Source of the DNA: Polychytrium aggregatum
Taxonomy: Eukaryota > Chytridiomycota > Chytridiomycetes > Polychytriales
Reading direction: 5' to 3'
DNA: 64,000 nucleotides
Assembly (NCBI RefSeq): GCF_025602895.1
Contig: NW_026516245.1
Coordinates: forward strand, 260,501-324,500
Numbering within the stretch: position 1 is the first letter of the stretch; each line of letters starts with the position of its first letter. Both the position numbers and the translations under genes were made by a program. The notes below the pieces were generated by a model that did not search any database, was not told the origin of the DNA, and was given only the letters and a program-made list of their open reading frames with translations. Shown in pieces: positions 45,632 to 55,404 of the stretch.

Positions 45632-48580
45632 TCAGATGACCGGCCGTTTCCGCACATGCGGCGATACGGTGGCTGAGGAGTCATGCATCTCATCGAATGG
45701 TCGTTTAGGAGCTGCAGCAGAGTGGCTCGAAGCGGCGCTCTCGACGGCTTCGACGGATAGGCCGCACTTTTCCAGCATCTTCTGGTACAGTTTGGCGAGC
45801 AGGTCGCGTTGGCTCGCAATCCACGGATGCTCAAAGATCTGCTCGATCGATAGCCGGTCCTCTGGATTGCTGCGCAGGAGCGAGCGGATCAAGTCCTTGG
45901 CTGGCGCGGCGATGTCGATGGCAGTTAGATTACCTACCCATGCTCCAATCGTGACGGCCCGAGCGCCACAGCCGCGCCAGACATGGTCAACTTTGCTGCC
46001 ACAGGTGCGAGTCCACATACCAGAGTCTGTGATCTTGTCCCAGCCATCTTTGTCCGGGAATGAGTACAGCCCATGCTTGACCCGGTGGTTGAGCACCGCA
46101 AGGTCCTCGTCAGAGCCAAACGGCAGCGTCGCCGACAGCATGGTGAAGAGCAAAACCCCTGTCGTTGATGCGCGTCAGCTTGGGGCTGCACACGGCATTT
46201 GCTTACAGACTCGGTACTTGCCTAGCGACCAGCAGTCCACCCGGGCCGAGTATCCTTGGCAGGTGTTCTTGACCTCGAGCACTTCCGGTGCCTGACAGTT
46301 ATCACCGTTCAGCCGTTGAAACGAAACGGCAGATGCTGGTCAATACCAGCACACCACAACTAATACGCAGCCACCCCCATGTCGGCCCGGCCTGCATCTA
46401 GGTCGATCAGCCATCAGCGATGAGCACGGGTGGAATGCGATTCAACCCACCAAATAGCTGAAAGTTCCGCACTTGGTCTTCATCCGGCCAAGGTAGTCAT
46501 TGGTCATCTTGGCCAGCCCAAAGTCTGTGAGGATGAGTCGGCTGAATGGCTTGGGGGACTCAAACAGGAAGTTTTCCGGCTGTTGTATCAAATAGTGATG
46601 TGGGGGGGAAATGTCAGAGCTGGCACACGGTCCGAGTGATGCTATGATGCACCCACCTTGAGATCACGGTGGGCAATGTGTCGGTTGTGCAGATACTCGA
46701 CAGCTGGGGCAGTAGTGTAAGCCAGGGCGTTAGCGGAGTGTGATTCACAGACGAAAGGCGTGCTACAGCTTGCCATACCAACGAGCGCTTGATAAAAGAT
46801 GAACTTCTGCAGAGTGAAATGAAGAGGACTTGTTGGTCAGGGAGCCGCATGTAGCCGCGTCTCGGGGTTGGCCGTGTGCTCGGCGTCAGATCCGTGGGCG
46901 CAAGTGAGCGGGATGAGGGGAGCATAACCCACCGCTTCATATTCGGGAATGCCGTTGTGGTTGATGATATAGTCGAACAGCTCGCCTGGACGGCGATGCG
47001 GCCAGTGTCAACGAAGAAACATATTTCCCATGGTGGCTGCACATGCCCGAGATGGCGCGGACCTACCGCCTGCCATCCGTGTCAGGAAGATATATGCTGC
47101 CTGCTTGTCTTCGATGTAGTCGTGGATCGATACGATATTGGGGTGGTTGATCTCCTGCAGGATCGAAATCTGAACGGATCGATGGCGGCATGGAGCATGA
47201 GTGAGCATATCCAGGTGAACTCTTCCTGCGTGGGGATACACTAGCACATTGGGTTGCACTTGGATGCTGCCAAGAACTCGATTTGAGATGAGCATCTTCA
47301 GAGTCCCACACTTGACCCCGAAGCCAACCTCCTTTTGGATGCTCTCCGTCTGAGCAGAGGAAGCTGCGTCTCCTGTTCTGATTGAAGCACCCGGCCTTGT
47401 CCTTGGAAATATCTTGCATGCCAGCCGGAGCCCTGTCTTGACGTTGATGGCCAAGTAAACTAGTCGCGACGAAGTCAAGAGCGAGTCGGTGAGGTTCCGA
47501 GAGGTCTGCGAATACCTTTGCGAGAGGTACAGCTGTCGCATCAAACATGCCATGTGCAGCGCGCAACGGACTGCATAGTCAGGACACGGACTGAAATCGG
47601 CACCTTTGGCAAATGTCCCTTCCCCAAGCACGTTTGACTTGAAGATATAGTAGCGATTGTCGATCATCTGCGTGCATTTCGAAGCGGCACTGGCGCCATC
47701 AGAGGCTGATTCGAGAGGCGTCCAGCGGCCTGAAGTGCCGCTCGAGCATGAGCTTCGCGAACAGACACGTACCCCCCTGTCGTCCGAGGAAGTCAGAGCG
47801 CAACCGGCCTGATTGTAAAACACCATGACTGCTCAGATAACCCAGGGGCTCGCGTCAGCACCGTCGCAGATTCGCCTGATGCAGCCAAAAGGGGGGCATG
47901 GCAGATGCATCCGAGTGGCTGACTCACAGAGATCCCACTTGATTTCGATTTCAGCTCGGTCTGGCAGGGAGATCTGGCGGAGATGCGTCAAAATCAACTT
48001 GGTATGCCGTGGGCGGTGGTGTGGCGGTGATGTGGATGGCGGTGATGTGGTTGCACCCCTGACTTACTTTGCGCTTGTGGATCTTGACACCGTTGACGTA
48101 AGTGCCGTTGCTGGACATGTCCTGGATGCACGGCATGTCATCGACCTTTGGTCGAGTTGCAGAGTCAGCAGATGGAGCGCTTATGCGTCAGGCACCGACT
48201 GCGGAAGCAGTGCACGGTATGCAGAAGGCGCACCATGAAAATGCGAAAGTGGTCCTTTGAGCAATGAGGTGAGTTGATGACGACATCGGCGCTTCGGGAT
48301 CGGCCCACGGAGCAGACTGGGCCAGTGAGGACTGACAGACCGGAGATAGAGGGAGAGACGGATATATCTATCAGATACATGGCAGGTGGCATGGCTTCCG
48401 CTGCGGGGCTGTGGATTCTGGATTCTGGATTGTGAATCGTGGATTGTGGATCGTGACGAGTGGATTGTGACGAGTGGAAGCGGCGCAGGAACACTTGCCA
48501 TGCTCAGTGGCTGGCCCGTTGAGGACAAGTAGTTTGCCCCACGGGGTCGCAGACGCTGGGGACTGTGCTTGCTGGGGCAT
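45632..48580 (-). CDS. CHEK2: FHA-domain checkpoint kinase, Chk2/Rad53/Cds1 type
   Basis: Ser/Thr kinase of the DNA damage checkpoint. Exon 1 (start 48578-48580) gives MPQQAQSPASATPWGKLLVL and NGPATEH. A GC donor splice leads to VLTGPVCSVGRSRSADVVI (FHA GR motif) and HCSKDHFRIF, then MSSNGTYVNG in the next exon (about 48065-48155). The kinase P-loop is SNVLGEGTFAK (about 47600-47640). Then come LACKIF (catalytic Lys), EINHPNIVSIHDYIEDKQAA, YLHNRHIAHRDLK, PENFLFESPKPF, LILTDFGLAKM and KCGTFSYL. Later exons have LLFTMLSATLPFGSDEDLAV and DRLSIEQIFEHPWIASQRDL. All core kinase residues are visible. The stop is at 45632, after KRPVI. The N-terminus is very short, with no SQ/TQ cluster ahead of the FHA domain. 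About ten exons. It is convergent with MRE11. Confidence 0.92.
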
Positions 48581-48616
48581 CGCCAGGATGGTATGATGCA
48601 CGGAAAGAGCGGCTGG

Positions 48617-48664
48617 GCGATGCTCTGCGGGATGCATTGCGGGATGCACTGCGAGATGCATCGC
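48617..48664. repeat. 12-bp degenerate tandem repeat, four copies
   Basis: Units of the type GGGATGCATTGC begin at 48617, 48629, 48641 and 48653. They lie just upstream of the checkpoint kinase start codon, in the promoter or 5' UTR. Confidence 0.8.
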
Positions 48665-51600
48665 GAGATGGATCAAGGAGCGGCTGGTGGCGCTGCGAAG
48701 CCAGCCCACCGGGGCGGATGGCTGCATCCGGCTGCATCCGGCTCGACCCGTGCGCCTTTTGTCGCCGCCATCGCCGCTCCTCCGAGATTTCTGCTCTTGG
48801 GCTTGTTTCTCCCCACCGAGAAAGGAGATCCGTCGACGGATGTGCAGAATGCTTTTTGGTTTGTCTCTTCTCCCGCACGTCGCCCTGCGCTGCTGTGGCT
48901 GCTGCACGAGCGCCGTGTGGTCGGCTGGGGTGGCGGAGGCCGCTTGTCTCGGCTCGGCGTCGTCCGGTGTTGACCAGGCTCCCCTCCCTCCCCATCCGAG
49001 GCTGGCTGTCGGTTGCTTGACTGCCCGACAAGTCGCCGGTCGCCTGCTCCCTTGATCGCATGATCTCTGGACTGGCTCGATAATTGCTGTTGATCTCTTT
49101 GCTGCTCAGGCACGCGCTACCGATTCCACGCCGGCTGAAGGCACATCTGGGGAAGCCTCGCACCCATCGCCTGTCTGTTGCTGCTCCGTAATCAATCCGC
49201 CGATTTGCACGATGAAGAGGAACGCCAGCAGATCCGCTGTGGCATCAGCCCGTCGTCTCCTGCATCGCATCGCAGCGCACCTGGTCTTGCTCTCCTTCCC
49301 TCCACGGTCATGGGCTGAGCTGGGGGCTGTCGTCCCTGCGACGGCCCCTTTGTAACCCTGACTTCCTCCCCCTCGCTCTCGGATCTTGGCCGGCGTTCTC
49401 GGGGGGCTGTCTGCTCACCGAGCCCGCCGGCCGAAACGATGAGAGCGGGTGCTACCCGCAGCGTGCGGCGGGCGCCTCGGCCCACCCTCTGCACGTCCGC
49501 GGATGCCCTCCCGACCAGGCTTTTTCGATGGGCTTTCCACTGGTCATGGGCTGGTTCGCCAGCCCGTCTCCCAACCCCACTGCTGCCCCACCCTATCCAG
49601 AGAAAGCCAATCTGCTCCTCATGTCGGTGGATGGCGAGGCATAGCAACGACCCTGGGTGCCCGCCGATTGCTGCGAGCGACGGTGCTGTTCCTTCAATCT
49701 CATTACACTGCTCGAGTCCGGAAAACAGGATGCGCGACAGACCAGACGATTGGCAGGGGATCTCCCAGGTATGGCGCTGATGCCCACCGTTGTGCTGGAT
49801 TCTGCTGCGTGCTGCATGATGCCGATGGCTGGATCTTGGTCTCCTTGCCCCTGGCGCAGAGCCTGTCTCAAGAGCAGCCCACGTTGCGCGGCGGGGTCGC
49901 CCTCAGTCGTTTGCGTCTCGACGTCCGCTTCACCCAGTCAATGTGCTGGGCAGAATCAACATGGCGGCCAGTGCGGCGCCCATGGTTAGACGATCCTCCC
50001 CCAACTCCGTTCAGGCTCCCGTCCCAAGCCCTTGCCGGTCGGCTCAGGCTGGCTCTGCATCTGTTTGGATCCAGAGACATCGGCAATAACTCAATGAGGA
50101 GAATGCCGATGAGAGATCGCTCGCGCTCTGGGTCCAATCGGTGCCGATGCTTGCTTGCTTCCCTTCCGCAAGACTGGCGACCGGGTGCTGATCGTGGTCG
50201 GGTTGGCAAGTCTCCGAAGTTGATGGTGCGACCCTGGTCATTTCTGGCTGGTAGTCATTCGCTTCGCGTCTGGTTCATCGGCAAAGGCTGTTGGCGGCTT
50301 CCCCCCAACGTCGATCCTTACTGGCACGGATCGAGACGCTGTTTCTGAAGACAAGCTCGGGAGCCAAGCCTCCATCTGGTTCATGCTGAGGCTTTGAAGG
50401 ACATGATGGCCGCCGAGATGAGACACACGGAGCTCAAGCATCAGAGCCAAACTTCTGCGCCCCACCATCCGTCGTCGTATCTTCCCCCCATTTTTTTCCC
50501 TTCTGAAGCCAGTGATACGGTGGATCTGAGATGATGCGCATATCGCGAATGCCATGCATCCCACATCCCTTCCGCATCTCTGGCTCTGACGGGTATGCCA
50601 CAACGGTCTTTTATCGTCAAAACGAAACAGCAAGCCATCAAAGGAGCACATCGATGAATCCCCCTCTGCGACCAGCATAAGCCAAGCAGCAAGTGGCAAG
50701 TTAAACAGGCAGTGTTTGTCTCCGATCTGCCCCCCTCCCTCCCTCTGACCTAATCGCAAGGGACTACACACGGATCGCCCTCAAGCGGACCCAGCGACCC
50801 AAGGCCATAGCTGCAGTCATGGCCCTTGCCCTGCTTCCACGGACTGAATGTGCACACTGTCGACGACGCATATGCGGATTCCCATTCAATAAAATAAGGG
50901 CGCCCCAGTTCATTTCGCAAGCGCGCTGTCCTATAAAACTACATACAAGCAACGAAGAAGCAAATGGATCGCATGGGAGAGCAGTGCACACAGTATCACA
51001 TCAGACGCAAGAAGTGTAGATAACTCGATGAGCCAGCGATGAACAGCAAGTCGATCACAAAGCAAACGGCGGAGGCTGTTTGGAGGCCACCGACAACGAA
51101 CGATGAAGGGAAGGGGCAGATGGCCGGATGGCTGGATGGCAGGCAGCGGCATCGGATGATCGGAGTGACCAGGATAAGATAAGAAAAGGGAGAGGAATAC
51201 AAGCGGCTGTGCTCAAGCGAAAGAGGACAGGGCGCAAGGAACAAATCTAGTTTCAAGAAGGAACGGGAAGGGCAGAGGAAGAGCGGAAATGAATCAAAGC
51301 CGACACAGCAATAAATTAGCCGGCTAACAACGATCGTACGCTGTCAGCGAGGCGGCAGAGGCTCCCCTCCCGGGGCTGAGAACAGGTCAACCACCGGAGA
51401 GGCAGCAGTCTATGGGTTAAATGGGAGCAAGCGCAACAACAAAGGATGGAGGGGAGGAAGGGAATTGCCAAAAAGAAATAGTGAACGAGAAAAGGAATAG
51501 AGAAATGGCAAGGGACAAGAGCAGAAGAGCATGGGCGAGATCCGAGGGGAGGGGCTGTCCGCATCTCGTTGCCAAACCATTGGTCGCCCTTGCCCAGCGC

Positions 51601-51809
51601 CATCCAGTCCGCCGAGTTCCTGCCACAGGCAGACTGCACGGGGGGCAAGGGAGGGGGGGCAAAGTTGGAGTGAAGAGAGTATAGAGCAAAACGACAATGT
51701 CCGGATGGCATTGAGTAGATCGGGCGCAACTTGGCTGTGTGGGGCGAGTGTGGAGGATGTGCTTGGAGGGAGGGGAGAAAGGCATGGGGAAATCGGGTCC
51801 ACGGTGACC

Positions 51810-51838
51810 GGCTGGCTGGCTGGCTGGCTGGCTGGCTG
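51810..51838. repeat. Microsatellite (GGCT)x7
   Basis: About 29 bp of perfect 4-bp repeat, some 185 bp downstream of the KCS1 stop codon and so probably in its 3' UTR. Confidence 0.95.
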
Positions 51839-52023
51839 CGATTGAAATCGAGACCGAATCTTGATGAGCAGGATCTCGTGCAGGATGGGTTCCATCGGGG
51901 TTGCTTGTCACCGCACAACTGTCGAGGCCAGCAGCGACTGCGTCAATTGGAACCGTGTGGTACACACACGGACTAGTCGTCACCAGCACTGGCATTAGCA
52001 CCGGCGCCGGCATCGCCGCTTGA

Positions 52024-55000
52024 TCAGACTCGAAGCGGTTGCGGCTTGTCCACGGGGTCGTCGCCAGAAAAGCCGTCAAGAGATTCCTTCTTCAAGTTGT
52101 TGAGCGAGCCCGATGCATCGGTCAGATGGATGCTTGGCGGCACAGCACCCGGTCGCTGGCCGTTCGGATCGGGGGCCCCGAGCTCAATCGTGGCCCGGCG
52201 AGTTTTGGGCACCGCATCCTTGCGAGTGTGCACGGGCGCGCCTCCGAGCTCGCTCAGGATCTCTCCAAAGGTGTCGATCAAAGTCTGCAGGCCAAGCAGA
52301 TATCCCATATCCGCGTCCTCGGGCGCTGGCGGGTACGGGGCCGAAACATACTCGACATTGGGCTGGATGTTGCGGCCGTCGGCCAGGTCGCTTGGACTGC
52401 GCAGGCGATCGGCGTTGGAGATGCAATGGGCAAAGTCGATCATCCGAATGTCGGCCTCCCGGGCCTTCTTGTGCGGATGCCAGTCGGGCGACGTCAGGGT
52501 GCTTCGGCGTCGGGTCTTTCGGCTATAGTTGAGCTCGGACCCGCCCATGCTGGTGCTGGGCGACTCGAGATCGCTGAGCGAGTCGTATCCGTCGTTGCTC
52601 GCGCCGACCCGGGAGCTGCCTGTATCTCCTCGGCGATGAGGGTTCTCGTCTCTGCCATCGTCGTCGTCGTCGTCGCCATCGCCGTCGTTGTTGCTTTCGT
52701 CTTCATCCTCCTGCGCATATCCGTCCGCGTCGCTCGACTCGCACGACTGCTCGGCCTCCTCCAGGATCGCAGCCTCATCGGCCCACGCGCCATCGTACAG
52801 AATGAGCAAGCTGCTGGCATAGAATCGGTACGTCGGCATGCTCTTGACCGTCTCGTAGAGCTTCTGAAGCTTCTCGACGATGTGCGGGATGTATCCCAGG
52901 AGATAGCATTCGCCGTTGTCGAGGTACGAGAGAAGCGTCTGCTTGAAGTTGACGGCATTCATCTGGCGACCGACATACTTGTCCAAAAAGGTGAAGGTGT
53001 GGGTGACGGTGTTGTAGACCTGTGGCATGAGGCGAGGGAGTTCGTGAGGGAGACAGAGAGTTGATCTCGAATCAGAACGGCATTCTCAGCCGGAGGACGG
53101 ACGTATGAATGGACGTATGAATGGACGCATAGACGGATGTATGGATGGATGATGATCCGATGAAACGCCTGTCTCTCAAACATCGATTTCCACCGACACT
53201 CGAGCAGATCATGCTCACTGACACACGCCAACTAACAGCAACGTCGTTGAGCGAGCCAGGCAACGACCATGTCGTGCAGATGCTTCGGGCACTTGCCATC
53301 TCACCACGCCCACTGTCCCGCTCCGGCAATTCAGCTGCGCTCAGCTAAATAATGGTCGGATACGTACCTGCATCCCGCAGATGCGCACGCCCAGCTTCTT
53401 GCTCGTCGAGCGCTCGCACTTCTTCTCCTGGGAGAGCTTCTTGGCCTCGGTGGCATTGACGCCGTACTGGCGCGTGCCCATCTTGAGATCGAGGATGCAC
53501 GGCGACTTCATGCCCTCGGTCAGATCCTCGAGCAACAGGAACTGGTGGAGCTGATCGCTGGTCGATCGTGACTTGGAGAGCCCGCGTGTGTTGTAGACCC
53601 GCATTGACCACGGGTTGGCCGACCCGGCAACAAACGAGTGACCCTCGGGCTGGGATAGGGCGTAGAGGCCGCTTTCAGTCTCGGCGTGGGCACTGCCCTG
53701 GGACGAGACTGCTCTGGGACTGTCGTCGGGGGGAATCGAGGAGGCGGCGGCATGTTCAAATGGCCGATTCGTGGGCAGGTTCCGAAAGTCTTCGTCCTCA
53801 GACATGTGGAAGACCATGGGCGATGTCCGACCGGTCTGGTCCTGAGCGAGCGAGCTTGCCGGCGGCGTGTTGCACGTTGTCACAGCAGGTGTACCAACGG
53901 ACTGTGGGCGCGAGCGTGAGTGTGGATGCGAGTGTGGGTGCGGTGTTGAATGCGATGGCGATTCCGACTGGGGCTGCGGCTGCTGCTGAGGTCGAGCCAG
54001 TAACGATGGTTCTCCGTCGCACGAATCGCTCAGATGAACCTGGACAGGCAGCGAGACAGCCGCCTTGGTAGACTGACTCTTGTGTGTCGATGTCGGAGTC
54101 AGGGCCGAATGCGCGGCTGCAACCGGAGCGGCGTCGGTGTCGCTGGCACAGGCGTGGGCCTTGAGGCTGGACTTGAGCTGGGCAAACCGAGCCCGCAGAC
54201 TCTTGGGCGAGAACGCCTCGCGGATAACCTTCTGCTGGAACTTGCGGTTGAAGCTCCGAACAAAGCTGATGGACTCTTCCGAGGCGTTGTCGGAGGTGGC
54301 CAGGCCGGGCGAGTTGGAGAGGCCCAGGAAGCTGTCGGGCAGAATATGGCGGTTTTGGTCAAAGATCACCATGGGCGTGGGCTCGGACGCCCACGAGTCC
54401 ACGACGCCATCCGGGAGCTCGCTCTTGACCTTGCGGTAGGTGACATTGACGACACCCAGATAGGTCGCGATGAAGGGCTTGAGCTCGGGATGGTTCAGCT
54501 CGACGTTTTCGTAAAAGTCGCGCTCGACCGGGTCCAGAGGCTTGCAGAGGGCTCGCTCGGAGAAGCGCAAGAAGACGGCATGACCTCCGACCTGGTTATT
54601 GAAGGGGGTCAGGGGCAGCGACGGCGATGCTCGGAAGATCTCAATGTCGCTGTCCTCGTCGTCGTCCATGATCTCGCCAAAGGAAATGGACCGCGAGAAC
54701 TTGGACTTGCGCAGACCCTTTCGGCTGCCGGTGCTCTTGCTCAGCTTGCTCTCGCTGTGTCGCAGGGGCGTCGAGTCCATGTTTTCAGAGGGGTTGAGCG
54801 AGAGCGAGGCCGAAGAGGTGGGTCGCGGCGGCAGCGAGTAGTTTGGGATGGTGATGGGCGTCGAGGCCGAGGGATTTCGGGCGGTGACCGAGGTGCGGGA
54901 GAAGACGGACGAGTCCGAGGAGCCGTTGGAAGAGGAGCGACTCTTGGTGTTTGGGAGAGTCGGCACCAGCCTCGAACCAACCAGGGCCGGGGACTGGGGC

Positions 55001-55404
55001 TGGGACTGCGACAGCGACTGGGACTGGGACTGGGACTGCGATTGCGATTGCGATTGAGATTGAGATGGCGGTTGTGTCCGAGAGTGGGACTGTGAATGCG
55101 AGGACGCCTGCGAACGAGGGTGAGAGTAGGAATGCGACACCAGTGGAGGACCGAGACTGTGCCGGCGATCGTGTCGGACAGACGGCGGTGTGGTGGTGCC
55201 GTTGTCGGCACCGGCTGTCGATAGAGCGATGGCCTCGGACGTCCGTGTCGTCGAGATGGCGGCGGCAGCAATCTGTTGAGCCAAGGCCGAGGTCGAGTAG
55301 AGGGGGGCGGCTGGAGGTTGGACCTTGGTTGGGACGACGATAGGAGCGGCGCTGGCGGGTTGCCGTTGGAAGGCGTCCCTATTCTTGTCGGAGATGGGGT
55401 TCAT
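52024..55404 (-). CDS. KCS1: Inositol hexakisphosphate kinase, Kcs1 type
   Basis: Makes the pyrophosphate 5-IP7 from IP6, a regulator of phosphate, energy and stress responses. Two exons: 53368-55404 and 52024-53019, joined CGMQ|VYNTVTHTFTFLDKYVGR across a 348-bp GT-AG intron. The start was set at MNPISDKNRDAFQRQP (55404); an upstream in-frame ATG at 55638 would add a His/Pro-rich stretch with no similarity. The N-terminal 400 residues are Ser/Gln/Pro-rich, with a run of SQ dipeptides. Conserved parts are NNQVGGHAVFLRFSERALCK, then PCILDLKMGTRQYG (the PxxxDxKxG inositol-binding motif), FYASSLLILYDG (the SSLL motif) and IRMIDFAHC (the metal-binding Asp). An acidic Asp-rich insert (about 52640-52760) separates SSLL from the DFA motif. 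Length fits the large fungal Kcs1 proteins. Confidence 0.94.
53099..53158. repeat. 12-bp degenerate tandem repeat, five copies, in KCS1 intron
   Basis: GGACGTATGAAT is repeated twice exactly from 53099, then three times with drift (GGACGCATAGAC and so on). It lies inside the single KCS1 intron. Confidence 0.85.
54990..55075 (-). repeat. In-frame (SQ)n dipeptide repeat within KCS1
   Basis: 6-bp units of the kind GACTGG/GATTGC on the + strand encode about a dozen SQ dipeptides on the minus strand. The tract is part of the disordered N-terminal region. Confidence 0.85.

Larger units (their letters stand above)
48581..52023. other. Gene-poor interval between FHA kinase and KCS1
   Basis: About 3.4 kb with no convincing gene. 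Open frames up to 300 codons occur on the + strand (49449-50348) but have Arg/Pro/Ser/Cys-rich composition typical of GC-rich noncoding DNA, and show no domain or splice logic. The right part (51000-52000) is purine-rich on the + strand and holds a (GGCT)n microsatellite. It probably contains the kinase promoter and the KCS1 3' UTR. A small or non-coding RNA gene cannot be excluded. Confidence 0.5.

Noticed and set aside
49449-50348. A 299-codon open frame on the + strand
   Set aside because: It has Arg/Pro/Ser/Cys-rich composition, no domain, no signal peptide, and no splice pattern joining it to conserved exons. I left it in the gene-poor interval.
52039-53064. A 341-codon open frame on the + strand
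   Set aside because: It lies exactly antisense to the conserved kinase exon of KCS1. Long antisense frames are expected in GC-rich coding DNA, and it has no recognisable domain.
54034-55095. A 353-codon open frame on the + strand
   Set aside because: It is antisense to the disordered N-terminal half of KCS1. Its composition (Gly, Arg, Leu, Val) mirrors the opposite strand, and the minus strand has clear IP6K motifs.
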